From contig OZ020267.1 in assembly GCA_963971225.1 (NCBI GenBank), positions 152,263,920-152,327,919 on the forward strand: DNA of 64,000 nucleotides, written 5' to 3'. The notes below the pieces were generated by a model. The model was not told the origin of the DNA and did not search any database. It saw only the letters and a program-made list of their open reading frames with translations. Both the position numbers and the translations under genes were made by a program. Below are positions 46,630-60,080 of this stretch, one piece after another. This DNA comes from Melieria omissa (lineage: Eukaryota; Arthropoda; Insecta; Diptera; Ulidiidae). How positions within the stretch are numbered: the first letter of the stretch is position 1; the number at the start of each line of letters is the position of its first letter.

Positions 46630-46692
46630 CTTTTATATGGAACTCTAACTGGTAGCGCCGGGACCCAACAGGGTCCAACCTAACCTAAAAGA
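46630..46692 (+). mobile_element. probable LINE 3'-tail fragment
   Basis: The plus strand reads CCCAACAGGGTCCAACCTAACCT. This matches the CAACAGGGTCC plus CCTAACCT combination seen on the minus strand at 4709-4760. A 25-bp duplication (CATCCATCACTTTTAT at 46596 and 46621) precedes it. No protein-coding LINE sequence is attached. Confidence 0.35.
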
Positions 46693-49161
46693 ACTTAATT
46701 TTTCTTTTACATCCTTCAGAACAGATTTAACGCCCACTTTTCCTATTCGCCACATTTAATTTTGGGCAACTTTAAAACGTCAAGAATTGCTGCCGGCTGT
46801 GCGCAAATGAAATGAAGTGAAAAACAATTACCAGCATTTTGCTTGTAATCGCTTGTTCTCTCGTCTCCTCCACAAGTCTAATTTGTGTGTCTTAGACAAA
46901 GTTGAAATCTCATTTTGCCACTTGCAAAATTTACAAATTTTACAAAATTTAATTACGCGCCAAATGCCAGAATTCCGCTTCAGCCAAGTAGAGAAATATG
47001 TAAAGCGATTACTTAAATTTTTCATAAGCGTCAAAAGACAAAGTGGCCAAAATGTTGAGCATAAATATTAAGCAAAGTAAATTTTAAGAGGTTTTTTTGG
47101 GTGAAAATAAAAAACATTGCAAATACTTTGGGGAAAACTCACTCGAGTTTGTGCTGAAAATAACTTTGCAGCGACGGCCGCTTGGCTGACGTCAGCGCGA
47201 AAATGTTCCGCCGCAAAAATGAAGTCGAGTGCTGCGCCGCGCCAGTGACAAACCGCACTTGACAGCGGCCGCATCGAGTGTTTGCTTTGTACAACAACGA
47301 AACAATCTATTTCGAAGACTGTTAAAGCTGATAGGTAAACGTATGAATTTTGCAAGCAGCTGGCAAAGAAAAATAGAATTCGCTGAAAATAAGCTCACTC
47401 GACTGCACTGCGGCCGTCGAGGACCAGCGGCTACAGTGGCTGGCCAAATTATTGGGATCAACATGAAATCAACAAACTCTCAATAAGCTCAATAAGCAGT
47501 CATTCTAACTGTGGTCAGAGCTTTTGGTTTCAACTCAATTCTGAAATGAAAACTGCAAATTTTTTAATTTTAAAATTTTTTTTTTTTGCTAATTTTCGGT
47601 TCATTCAAAATCATCTATAATATTCGAAGAAGTCTTAGTTAAGTTTTTCTGTTGGTTTGGTTTTTTATCGATTAAATAATAATTTCTGCAAGTCTTTTAG
47701 CACTTTTGTCCAGTGTTTACATTTTCATTTGCTGTCTCTATTTATACGAGCGCTGCTTAAATTCTAAACGTTTGATCCTGTTTACAAAATTGATTTCTCA
47801 TGTTGCACATGCTGCAACTGCATCCCCTCTGCCCCCTCCATTTTCACTCCTCTTCCATTCCCATCAATCAATTTCCCAACGCCAATGCATTTTTCTGTTT
47901 ATTTCTCTTTTCTTGCATTTCACTTCAATTTAATTCGCCGGCAGTTTACACGTTTTTATGCTAAACATTGCTGAAAGTCGGTGCCATAATATTTGTAAAC
48001 ACGATTCGCATCAGTTTACCACACTAAAATTGTTGTTGTTGTTGTTATTGTTATGTCGCTGTCTTCAGCTGCACTTGTGTGTGTATGTTGAAACGACAAA
48101 TGATAGCAGTGACGTTGTCTTCAAAGCTTGTTCGAAGAACAAATCAAAACCAGCCAAATTTTATGATTAGTTGTTGTCGAATCATTGTTCCAACTTTTGT
48201 CTCAATTATAATTTTTTCAAAATCTTAAATGTTCATAAATAAATTTTCATGCCACCATAACTTCCAGCTTCATGTAAAGTTGTAAAGTGCCACCGTCGCT
48301 TCGAGCATTTAAGGTTCCAATTTAAGTTTGTCGGCCGCATGCGTTCGGAAAAACAACGCCAGCGCAGCTGTTAATAGCTGCCAAGACCAAGTAGTGTGTT
48401 ATTTTTGTTTTGTGGAAAAGTGGCACCGACGCGACGCAGCGGACGCGGCAACGTCACCACTCGCTTTAAAAGAATTTCATTTAATATGACGCACGGCACT
48501 GGCACTGGCGCACAGTTGTGCAATCTGTCGCACCATGTTGTTGTCGTTATAGTCTGCGTTGTTTTTGTTGTTATTGTTTGTTATTATTATTATTGTTTTT
48601 GTTGTTGGTGCTGCTGCTTTTATTACATATTGCTGCACGCACAGCAATGTTGGTGTCGTGTGTGTTTACAGCGAAGGAATTCAATATCAATTCAATAACA
48701 TTTTGCCATGAGAATAAATTGCAGCAGTCGTGAGGTCCTCGGGCGCTGTAACTTTTTCGCCGTTTTCACAGCTCAGTTTCAATTGCATTCTGGCTTTATT
48801 TTTCCGAGCGTTTATGCAATTCGCAGAAAAGAAAATCGGTGGAAAATCGAAGCAAACTCACTTCTTACTCACACTTACTTTGGCAATGATTTTGGTTGAC
48901 TGCGTTGGTTTAGATTGACACAACAAGGACTGCCGAAGCAATCATAATGTCAAAGACTTTACTAAGAGAAGTAACTCTGAAGTTTTAGTGACTATTTATA
49001 TAACAACAAACCCATTGATCTTAACTATCAGAACACAATCGACAAAACAACTTCATGAGACAAAGAAATACTGAGCATAAAGGTCAGGACAAACTTATTT
49101 TTATGAGTTGACATCTAAAGAAATTTTATAGAATAAGTATTTTTCCCTAAATTATTGTTTA

Positions 49162-51060
49162 TGACACTTTGTCACAGACACGTAGTAATAATAATTTGTC
49201 ACACAACACTACCAACTTAAGTATGTGCAATGAATTTATACTCCTGGAACTGGGTTACAGACACATTGTTATAATAACAAGAATATTTTGTTGTACAAGT
49301 CTTACAGTTTAAGTATCCACAGCAAATTTAAGTTTGTGACACTTTGTTACACTTTGTCACAGTTAGAGTAATAAATCAAAATGTTGTCACATTGTTCGTG
49401 GCACATCGGTTCCTTACCCTACTCAACAAACCTTGTCTAGTACGTTAGTGCCACATGCAACCCTGCACTAACCTACTAAACCTATATATTTCTTACAATT
49501 CAAACTTATTTTCCGCAAACTTTCACAACAAATTTAAGTTTGTGACACTTTGTCACAATTAAAGTAATAAACAAAAATGTTGTCACATTATTCGTGGCAC
49601 ATCGGTTCCTTACCCAAGTCAACCAACCTTATCTAGTACGTCAGTGCCACAGCTTATCACTCCGCTGAGCAACGTTTCCGCATGCAACCCTGCACTTACG
49701 TACTAAACATATATATTTCTTACAATTTAAACTTATTTTCCGTAAAATTGCACAACAAATTAAAGTTTTTGACACTTTGTGACACTTTGTCGCAATTAAA
49801 GTGATAAATCAAAATTTTGTCACACTATTCGCGGCACATCGATTCCTTACCCAACTAAACAAACCTCATCCAGTACGTCAGTGTCACAGCTTATCACTCC
49901 GCTGAGCAACGTTTTGCACGCCTGCCGCATGCAACCCTGCACTAATCTACTAAACATACATATTTTTTGCAATTCAAACTTATTTTACGCAAAATTGCAC
50001 ATCAAATTTAAGTTTATGGCACTTTGTCACAATAAGAGTAATAAATAAAAATGTTGTCACACTATTCGCGGCACATCGGTTTCTTACCCAGATCACTGAA
50101 TCTTATCCAGTACGTTGGTGTCACAGCTTATTGCTCTTCTTCCGCATGCAACCCTGCACTAACCTACTAAACATATATATTTCTTACAATTCAGGCTTAT
50201 TTTCCGCAAAATGCACAACAAATATAAGTTTGTGACACTTTGTCACAATTAAAGTAATGAATAAAAATATTGTCACACTATGCGCAACACATCGGTTCCT
50301 TACCCAACTCAACAAACCTTATCTAGTACGTTAGTGTCACAGCTTAATACTCCGCTGCGCAACGTTTTGCACGCCTTCAGCATACAACCCTGTACTAACC
50401 TGCTAAGCATAAATTTTTTTTTGCAATTCAAACTTATTTTACGCAAAATTGCACAACAAATTTAAGCATGTGACAATTTGTGACACTTTCACAATAAGAG
50501 TAAAAATAAAAATGTTGTCACACTATTCTCCGCACATCAGTTTCTCATCCAACTCAACCCTGCACTAACCTACTAAATATATTTCTTACAATTCAAACTT
50601 ATTTACCGCAAAATTGCACATCAAAATTAAGTTTGTGACACTTTGTCACAATAAGAGCAATAAATAAAAATGTTGTCACACTATTCGCGGTACATCGGTT
50701 TCTCATCCAACTTAATGAATCTTATTCAGTACGTTGGCGTCAGAGCTTATTGCTCGTCTTCCGCGTGCAACCCTGCACTAACCTACTAAACATATATTTC
50801 TTGCAATTCAAACTTATTTTCCGCAAAATTGCACATCAAATTTAAGTTTGTGACACTGTGTCACAATTGGAGTAATAAATAGGAATGTTGTCACATTCAA
50901 TAAGAATGTTGTCACATTCATTAAGAATGTTGTCACATTCACATATTCGCGGCACATCGGTTTCTTACCTTATTCAATTAATCTTATCCAGTACGTTGGT
51001 GTCACAGCTTATTGCTTTCGCATGCAACCCTGCACTAACTACTACCTATATATATTTCTT
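49162..51060. repeat. minisatellite of 165-247-bp modular units, about eight to nine copies
   Basis: Units contain AAGTTTGTGACACTTTGTCAC, then AATAAAAATGTTGTCACA, then ATTCGCGGCACATCGG, then CAGTACGTTGGTGTCACAGC, then CATGCAACCCTGCACTAACC and TTCTTACAATTCAAAC. The AAGTTTGTGACAC anchor recurs at 49330, 49536, 49763, 50010, 50227, 50464, 50629 and 50844. Unit length varies because modules such as CTCCGCTGAGCAACGTTT are present in some copies and missing in others. One copy carries a local triplication of AATGTTGTCACATTCA (50884-50941). It holds no sustained coding frame. Confidence 0.9.
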
Positions 51061-53696
51061 ACTTAACGTTTTAGCGGTACAACTTGAATGCAATATTTTG
51101 TTTATCTTCTCCACAAATAAGCAGTGAATGACTTTCTGCGCCTCACGCCACGCGCCCACACCAACTTCCAAGAGCGTGCTGCAATTTTCAGCTCGATGCA
51201 TTGTGACCACATGTTGTTAGCAATTTTCAGCCAGCAGCAATTTTGTTGTTGTCATAATCGCTCTGCCTGTTGTTATTGGTTTCATTGAAATGTTTATTTG
51301 CTTGTCACTTTGGCAATCATTTCACTCGAGTTGGTACTTTTTGCTAGCAAAAGTTCTTAAGAATAGCAACCACAATAACAACAACAACAACAACGAGTTT
51401 AATAATAATAACAACGCACGTTGTTGATAAGCTGCAACGTTGCTGCACTGCTTCACGCACCAAACGTGACACAAAATTGAAGCATTTTCTTATCTGTTGC
51501 CTTCGCGCTTTGGCGCGAACGCTTCGCTGCGCTGTTCTATGATTGCTTTGGCCGCGCTTATTTGTTCAATATTTTTCGCCACTGCATTACTACTTCGTTG
51601 GGTGCGGTGGTCGCTGTCCAATGCCACCGACACTTCAGCCGTAAGTGCCCATTTTTCAGTGTCGTCATTTGCCACTTTGACGCATAGCCAACAATGCGCT
51701 GTTGTTGTTGTCCGTTGCTTAAGTTGGTCGATTGGGCTGGGTTGGTGGCGTTGTTGGCGTTTCTTATCGCTAAATTATGAAGATGATGACATTAGCGTAC
51801 ACAACATACAACATACAGGGTGTTGGCCATCTCATTTACTGACTCACTTATTTATTAATGAAAAAAGGAGTCAGATGCTAACATCCCAAAGCGTGGCACT
51901 GCTGAACAAATTCCCAAATGTTTTTCTGTCTAAAACAACATGAACTTTTCACTACTCAAAACTGTCCCAACCACTTGTTGCACCCTATGCCAAAAACCAA
52001 CAGCACGTTTTGGGGTTTTACCGCATTTTTCAACGGCCACAAGTAAACCATGTGCACTACCATTCCAACATTTGCGACAATCCGCTGGTCACCCAACAGC
52101 CCGAACCCAGTAAGCACAACACGCGCGTACACCAACACCAAAGGGACACTCCCCGATGTATTTATTTCGATCGCTTCTTTTGTTTTATGTTATTTTCTTT
52201 CTTTCAACTCATTGCGCTGATGTGACAAATCGTTTTCGCCATTTATTGCTTTGGGTCATCCCACTGCATGTGTGGGTTTGTTCTTGGGGAGTGGTTGAAG
52301 AAATAAGAAAAAGTGGTGCAATACAAAATATATATTTATGCGATTTCAATCAAAAAACCAAATATTTCAAATAATTAACACCTATTTATGTTGAAACGAT
52401 ATTCGACTCCTTTTCTGTAAAAAAAAACTTTCTATATAAAAAAAAATGTCTTTGGGGCAGTGTTGTTATACCATTTTTTATTATTACATATTTTTCAATT
52501 CTTTCAAATTCAATTTTTCAAACTCAACTCATCAATTTGTCAAGTCATCATGTATCCCGAACGGACTATAAAACTCCAGCAAAAAAGACGTTCCATTGGT
52601 AGTTTGAGGTCAACGACGAGACCGAAAAGTAGAAGGAGACCTTAAAGAAGTAAGAGACCGTATCTCAGGACCAAGTTGAGGACTTCCATTCATCTCATGT
52701 TGGGACCCACTGAAGACAGGCATTCAAAGGCGCCTGGCGAGAACTTTTGCGGCCAGTTTATTTTATTTCAATTCTCCCTCTGCGCCAAACCAAATTACGA
52801 ATTATGAGACAGCATTGAATGTATTTGATGACTCTTGGTAATCTCTTCTGGTTTCACTTAACAATTTCTGACAGTTTCAAAAACCATTCCACTACTTCTT
52901 TCTCACATTGTCACTACTCGAATCCCATAATTGCTTCATATAGTAATTGCAAACTAACTTAACGTTGAGCTGTCGCTTACTGAAATTGACCATAGCCGAT
53001 TAAATTGTCCAGCTGCACTTCGACTAGCATTGACATTTTCATGAAAAACTTCACATATTTTAATGCGATTTATTTCTGTATCGAGTCTCTTTTTTTCTAC
53101 GTTTACTAATCCAGCGCTTCGCCATTCAGCGCACACACTGTCACTGTTCTCTTCGTGCGGCAGCCACCATTTTCCAGTTGTCAATTCACATCCGCTGTTA
53201 GAATTTGTTTCTGCAACTGTTTCCGCTTCCGTCGCTTGTTGTGTGCCCACGCAACCATGTGCACTTCCCTTCGACCCCGCTCGCGCCGCTCATTCGACCC
53301 AATAGCCACAGCAATGCTGTTGCCGTAATTTATTTTCATTTCATTTTTCACATTTTCAGCGACTGATTTCTCTCGCTTTCAGCTCATATTTTCGTTGCTG
53401 CTTTTAATTTTTTTATCTCGGTTGTTGTTTTAGCTTTTTGTCTCTTTTCCAATTTGCATGAAATCCCTTTTTAAAATCGCCTCACATACAGTTTTTATAT
53501 TATTTTGTTTTTTTTATTAATTTTTTATTCCATTTTCCATGACTTGCCTTCAATCGCATTTAGGGATTTTCATGCCCATTTTGCAATATTTATATTGCAA
53601 AGGCAAAGCAATGCATAGCCGCTCGTGTTTTGCTAAAAACGTTTTATTTTTGTGACTTTTCTTGTAAACAGTTCTAAGAACGTTTCTTTTAAAATT
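51061..53696. other. non-coding stretch
   Basis: A GC-richer patch at 51490-51760 carries open frames on both strands without a domain. CAA repeats lie at 51370-51395. The rest is AT-rich. No gene or mobile element is recognised. Confidence 0.4.
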
Positions 53697-53790
53697 TAGG
53701 TTAGGTTAGGTAAGACGAGCTGCTCTCAGCAAGTACACTCGGAGGCCTCAAGAGGCCCATTGTAATATCTGAATATAATGAAGACAAGCC
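53697..53790 (-). mobile_element. probable LINE 3'-tail fragment
   Basis: On the minus strand this reads ATATTACAATGGGCCTC, then a GC-rich spacer, and ends TTACCTAACCTAACCT. The order (a TACAATGGGCC-type block, a short spacer, then CCTAACCT repeats) parallels the other tail-like fragments and the block after the LINE knuckle at 13375. No coding sequence is attached. Confidence 0.35.
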
Positions 53791-56700
53791 GCTGTCATCT
53801 TGTATTATCTTCTAAATATTTCTTCTAAATGTTTTTCCCTTGAAATTTTAAATTCCATTTCATGTCTTCAATCTAACCTCAAATTCAAATGCAAAATAAA
53901 CAAATCAAAACTGCACCAAATAACTGCAAAAAACCTAACAAGTCGAAAAAGTGTCGAGTCCTACAAAATATACAATTGTAATGCAAACTAGAACAACAAC
54001 AACAATGAATAAACAATTTCATTCATGACAATGACCCTCACCGATGCACACACACACACACACAGACAAACAAAAATCTACTCGCACCCCATTAGCTCCC
54101 GAACACACATTCACACAAACACACTCACACCTACACTGACACTGAAACGGTTTCGAAGGCAGGGTCACTGCCCGGAAATTCCAGCAAATAATTCGCAACA
54201 AGCCCAGCACAACCACAACCAACACACCGGTCATAACAACAACTGAGCTTTTTTATATATGAAAATTAAGATTAAAATACAACAAAAAAGCAGTGAGAGT
54301 ACTGGAGAGAAGAAAGCCCCAAAGGAAGAGAGCCAAATTTCTAAATTTTTATATGCAAAAAAACCAGGTTTTTTTCAATTTGTTGCTTATCAAAATATAG
54401 CAACAGCAACAACACAACAAAAACGAGACAATAATCAGGCAGCAAGTGTGCGGCTAATATGAAAAACGTGCGATGAGTAGGTGAAGAGGAAGAAGAAGCA
54501 GCAACAGCTAAAACCGAAACACAAAAGGAAACAGCATAGACGAGTAGAAAGTGTAATTGAACTCGAAATAAACGCAACAACAATAAAGACAATATTTGCA
54601 AATCCACACACACGCACACACACACACATACAGAGGGGCGAGCGCACATGACGAAAACAGAAGTAAACAACCAAAAAAAAAGCAAAAATTAACTGGGTGA
54701 AGCAAATTATACAAAACATATAAACACATAAATGTACACACATACATGTATATGTGCGCCGGCATATTTACAAAAACAAAAGCGGTATCGATGTGCTTTA
54801 ATATCAACAACAAACGCCGTTTGCGCTAATTTCAATCATTTGAATTATCAGACAGCAACGACGACAAGCGAACAAATTCCATTATACTTGGATTTTCGAG
54901 CATTGTTGTTGATGTTTTCGTGGACTTGCAAAAATCTTTAATAAGCTTTAAGTAAAATTTTAATTCTCAAAGTACAAATTCTATTAAAAAATGTGGAATA
55001 GTTTCAACAAGCGGAACTTTTATAATTTATACTTAGAATTTTCATCAAAATAAATAACAATAAAAGAAATATTTATGCTTTCGTGTTTATTATTGTTTGA
55101 ATTTACCACACCATCCCTTGTCGGCACTACCAACTTTTCGAAATTGGCAATTTTCTCGTTTTAATGTATTTCTTCTCGCCAATTTTCTTCTGGTTGCAGA
55201 GGAAATGGCAAAATCCATCGGGGAAAGCATAGCGCCGCCGGGCAAGTGGCTGATTGTGTGCGGAGCCGCTGCGCAGTGCAGCAAAAGTGTGCTTCCTGTT
55301 TAAAAGTCGCCAAAGCAAAGAAGAAGCAACACAAGTCGCTAAAAATATACAACGCGTCCGCTTATCTGACAGCGTCGGCCGAAAAGGCAGCTTCTTGGAA
55401 ATATTTCAAGTGGACACAAGCAGCACCAGCACACGCCGCACCACCACCAGCCGCAGCATCTTCACGCGCACCGCTGCGACAGAAAAGCGCAAAAGACCAG
55501 CAGCGACGGCAGCAGCGCCGCCGCCGCACAAATGATAACAGCGACCATAGCTCAAGAGCAAACTGAACTCGCGCTAAAAAAAACCAATTCGAACATACAA
55601 AATGCAGCGTTCGAAGAGCGGCGCAGACGCGTGAGTGCCATGTTAAAAATGAGCAAACTCGCACTGCAGCTGAGCGCAACAGCGCAATGTTCATAACAGC
55701 GAGTAAACCGACTGCAGTCAGCAGCGCTGTTAGGGCGCTGCTACCAACAGCGGCAGAGCATTACAGCGCAGCGAGTGGTAGAAACAAATTTTACTCGCCG
55801 CTCAACAGGCGCGCTCGTTCTTCTTTGCTCTCTTGCGCGCTCACAACGCTGCAGTCAGCTTCAATGCACTTTTAAATATTTATTTAAAATTATTCTGTGC
55901 TGTACAGTTTGCAGTAATTCGTTTTAAAATATTGTTTTCTTTACTCAACCAAACGATGCGCACCGATCACCTTAGATTCCAGCACATTTTAAGCGCACAG
56001 TTTAATGCTTCTTTTTTACTGCCACACTCCCCCGTCAAATACGCCCGATTCGTACATCTTTGCCCTCGTCCTCTTTTGCTAATCTTCATTGTCATTTTCG
56101 CTCTCTGCGCTGCCCGGCTTTTCGCTCATTTCGCGCACATTTCTTGCTTCTTCCTGCTGCTTCATCTTCTGTTCTTTTTCTACTAACGCATGATCAATGG
56201 GTCGTACGAACAACTGCAACAACAACAACAAACACAAAAGCAATAACAACCACGTCATTTCGGCATTTCCACATTTGCCAAGTTTCATGCAATTTTGCAA
56301 TTGTTTGATTGGCTTTCCTCCAGCGGCCGCGAATCATGCGCGCATCACGTGCTCGGACTGCGAATGCGGAAATTCAGTTGGAACTTGGCCTTTTCGATGC
56401 AGCTTCCTAGCTGATAAGCGTTTTTAAGCTAAAGTTATTTTTATAAATTTTTTTTTACTATAGATTTTTGCAAATTTTCATATTTAGCTGCGTTCTTCAT
56501 AAGGAATGAGATGGTCGAAATTTGTAAAAATTTAAATGAATTAGTTTGCAACGATGAGAGCGTGAATCATTAACTACAAAAATATAAATCTAAAAAAATT
56601 AAAAATGGATTGATTTGCACATTCAAATATTTTTTATTGTTTCTAAGTTAAAGTTAATTAGTTAGTTAAAGTTAAGTTAAATAAGTCTAATACAATTACA

Positions 56701-56795
56701 GACATTGAGAAAATTAGTCCATATAGGCCAAGAAATTGGATTCAAACTATAATAAAACTTATAAGAATGAGGATTTGATTAAAACAATTTTATTC
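53791..56795. other. non-coding stretch
   Basis: CA microsatellites occur at 54046-54064 and 54606-54630. A GC-rich patch (55200-55870) has many Ala/Ser/Arg frames on both strands that look compositional. An acceptor-like TTCTGGTTGCAG ends at 55199 and precedes a short frame (to 55303), which is too weak to call. No gene is supported. Confidence 0.4.
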
Positions 56796-57550
56796 TATCA
56801 GGTGTACAACTTTGCTTCCGCCGTTTTCCGATAGGTGGCTGTACCGGCTGAGGCTGGTTGAAATACATAGATGGTAATGCCTTTAAAGTGAGTGTGGACA
56901 GTGCCTAACGAATTGTCATCGCCGTTTCAGTGACAGTTGTTCTTGTTTTCGTATTATTCACGCTCGAAAATGTCCGTTTATGTGCCCAATTCTCGCCATT
57001 TGCGGGAAGTTTTACTTTTCTGTTACAATTCGAAAAAAAATGCAGCTGAAGCGCATCGAATGCTCTCAGAAACTTACGGTGATGCTGCTCTGAGTGAAAG
57101 AACGTGTCGGGAGTGGTTTCAACGTTTTAAAAATGGTAATTTCGTGGTGAGTGAAAATGGTGAGTCATCCTCCAACACGACAATGCTCGGCCTCACGTCG
57201 CAAAAGTGGTCAAAAAGTACCTGGAAACGCTGAAATGGGAAGTCTTGCCCCACCCGCCGTATTCCCCAGATGTCGCCCCTTCTGACTTCCACCTATTCCG
57301 TTCGATGGCACACGGCCTGGTAGATCAACATTTTCAATCCTTCGAAGAATTGGAAAAATGGATTGCTTCATGGATAGCGTCAAAAGAGGACTCCTTTTTT
57401 CGAGCCGGGATCCGAAAATTGCCGGAAAGATGGGAGAAAGTTGTCGCTAGCGACGGACAATACTTTGAATAATACATCTGTAAGCACTTTTTCGCAATAA
57501 AGCTTTTAATTTTGGAAAAAAACGGCGGAAGCAAAGTTGTACACCTGATA
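56796..57550 (+). mobile_element. internally deleted mariner element
   Basis: The element 56798-57548 is 751 bp. Its inverted repeats are perfect for at least 30 bp, starting TCAGGTGTACAACTTTGCTT, and TA flanks both ends. Both ends of a mariner transposase gene are present but the middle is gone. Adding the missing codons (about 180) would give the normal mariner length of about 1.3 kb. The good preservation of both ends suggests a fairly recent internal deletion derivative. Confidence 0.92.
56970..57472 (+). pseudogene. mariner transposase with large internal deletion
   Basis: The gene starts at ATG 56970 (MSVYVPNSRHLREVLLF) and reads through an N-terminal helix-turn-helix-like domain to GNFVVSENGESS near 57165. 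A deletion then joins it, out of frame, to the region of the second catalytic Asp at 57179 (DNARPHVAK). From there the frame is intact to the stop at 57470-57472 (KVVASDGQYFE). It includes the third Asp at 57284 (SPDVAPSDF), exactly 105 bases later, which is the mariner DD34D spacing. The first catalytic Asp and about 180 residues are missing. The remaining sequence has no other damage. Confidence 0.92.
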
Positions 57551-58272
57551 CATTAAAATGTTTTGTCGTTGTCGTGGATGAAAATTTGAATGAAAATATT
57601 TCTTGCATGAAATAAGCGTCTCATCGAACTTTAACTTCAACTAAATAATCGCAGTCCAAGTTGCTTACTTCGGATTAAAACTCAATTCAACTCAAAGTGC
57701 ATTTTCCCCTCTAAAGTCATACATTCCATTAAGAAGTGAATTTTTTATAAAGTATTTCAATATATGTATTGTCTATAATGCTTAGTAGACTACCAAGACT
57801 AGCAAACAAACCACAACAAAAACTGTTGAATACCTCAGCAGCAGCATTTTTCGCATTTTTCATCCACACTCTGCCACAAAACCAACGCGTAGGTCTGCTA
57901 CTTCCCCCTCCCATTTCCACCTTTCCCGTCAACAGCTTATTTGCTGATTTTCCAGCACCACGAAATTTTCGCCCGTAATTACCAGCAGCGAATCAAATTG
58001 ATGAAGTGGCGGCCAGTGCACTTGTCGGGTCGCTCACTCGCTGCGGTATGCGGCTGCTTCTTGCCAAATTTTAAATATTTACAAAACAGGCAAACACATA
58101 ATTAAACAAGCCAGCACCAGCACCACAACAACAACGAAAATTACCTACTAAACATTTGCCGTGAACGCCACAGCAGCAGCAGCAGCAGCCTTGAACTTCG
58201 CACAAAAGCAAAGTTCGTGTAAATAAATGAACAGAATTGCTGCCGCCGCGCACTGTACTGTCATTCGATTGC

Positions 58273-58321
<49 letters not shown>

Positions 58322-60080
58322 GCCATGGCTACAGTTGGCTATGGTTCTGGCAAAATCTAAATTCTAATTTGGGCTACAAAACTCAACGCAAGGCGGAAGG
58401 ACTGCCGAGCAAAGCACAAATCGGCTCACGTGGGCGTATGAGTAACAATTGCGCCAGCAGCGCAATTAACGAATGCAATAATTAAAAAACAGCACAACGG
58501 CAGCTTCCACTAAACTACTTAGCAGCAGTAAGTAAGTAAGTATTTAGGAAAAGCAATAAATAGACAAACAACTAAATGAAATTGCGTTGAGAAAAGCCCA
58601 ACGTCGAAACAAAAGGCCGAAACGCGAACGCCAATCGAGCTGAAGGCGTATTGGTTCTGCTTGGCTGGCGGCAGCTGTTGACAACCTTGCTGCATGGTCG
58701 CCGGGCTAAGGGCGCAAGGGTTGCGGTCGTTATGCGTCGAGTTGGCTTTCGAAGAATTTCATGCATTCATAGTTGCTGGCAAAATTCAATGTGTAGGAAA
58801 ATTGGCGCGCACACAATAAGCCGGAAATGGCTAATTTCTGCCACTACGGACCGCAACACTGATATCACTCGCACAGCTGCTTCTTCTATTGTAGTTGTTG
58901 TTGTTGTTGCTGCTGCAATGCAATTTTTCCTCCACTCTTAATTACTAAAATTCTCGACTAGCATCGAGCGCGCAGCTGGTCGCGAGTCGCTGGCCAGCCA
59001 ACCATACCACTCCAGCGCTTCGGCCCGCCGCAACCCGCCGCGCCGCACTTGGTCCGACTGTGCGCTTAATTGTTTCACTCGTTTGAAATGCATTTTTTGC
59101 GCGGCTGTGGCATCTTTGCGCTTAGAATTTGCACCCACGCACACACACACACCGAAGCGACACAGAGTGGCGTGGCGTGCTGGCGTGTTTGTGTGCGCGA
59201 GCGCTTCATGCTTCATTGCCAAGGTCAGCCTCATCATTTTAGCTAACTTTGACGGACGACATGCACGAAACAGCGAACGAACGAACAAACAAACAAGCAA
59301 CGAACGAACGAGTGGAACGGCAAATGAAATTCCATCTCAGCGCTCGGCAGCAGCGCCACAATTATAGCGGCCATCACAACAACAACACCAACAACTATGA
59401 CAAGTGCAATTTTATTATTATTCTTGTTGTTGTTGTTGTGTTTAATTCTAGAAAAATGGCACAATCCAATGCTGACACTGAGCCACTGCGCTTGCGCCGA
59501 TCTGTGTTCTCATCCGGCTGCGCCGCTTCATCGATTTCTCATCCCTCAACGGTTCGGTGCTGCTTGTTTTTCCTTCTTAATGTGATTCCTTACCGGGATC
59601 TTTCAACTGCCACTTGAACTGTCATTGGCCAAGCGCGCTGCCAGAGTGGCCAACAATTTTGCATATTTCGCTTCGTCGTGTTTGCTTTCTGTTGGTGGGG
59701 AACAGTCTGCATTTTCTGTGTATTGATTGATGTTTGTTTTGTTGTTTTGTCCTTTTTGACTGAGCGTTCTGCAATTGCTGTCATTTTGCTCAGTTTTCGT
59801 AATATCTTCAAATTTTATTTGCGCTATCATTAATCATCCTCAGCAAGCTGTCTTCTTTTTGCATTCTTTTCTTACTAAAGAGTGTGGCCAGACTAAAAAA
59901 AATATTCAGTTTGGTTGATTTAAACTAACTGAAATAAACGAGTTCTTTTTTGCATTATTTTTTACTAAGTAAAAATATAATTTGATAATTGCATGTTTGC
60001 TTTGGTTGCTTCTTGCTTTAATGCTTCAAATTTCATACCTTAAAATTAATTTCTGGAATATTTCGAAATGAGCACAAACT
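57551..60080. other. non-coding stretch with simple repeats
   Basis: GC-richer patches at 58000-58200 and 58930-59360 carry overlapping frames without domains. GAAC tetramers occur at 59273-59312. No gene is supported. Confidence 0.4.
58271..58322. repeat. (TTG)n microsatellite
   Basis: An almost uninterrupted run of about sixteen TTG triplets. A poly-Cys frame across it is an artefact. Confidence 0.95.

Larger units (their letters stand above)
43280..49161. other. long non-coding stretch with simple repeats
   Basis: CAA/TTG clusters, a TTATT-rich tract (45033-45200) and GC-richer patches (44080-44470, 45380-45600, 47150-47420) are present. Short frames on both strands show no domain. A block CTATGACACTTTGGCAACCCT at 44894-44914 recurs in shorter form at 35320. 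No gene is supported. Confidence 0.4.

Noticed and set aside
46687..53712. TTAGG-like repeats as interstitial telomere sequence
   Set aside because: Only two or three units occur at each site, flies lack TTAGG telomeres, and the shared neighbouring sequence fits LINE 3' tails better.
55097..55566. Acceptor-preceded frame and Ala-rich frames in a GC-rich patch
   Set aside because: The frames overlap on both strands, have no domain, and only one splice-like signal is present.
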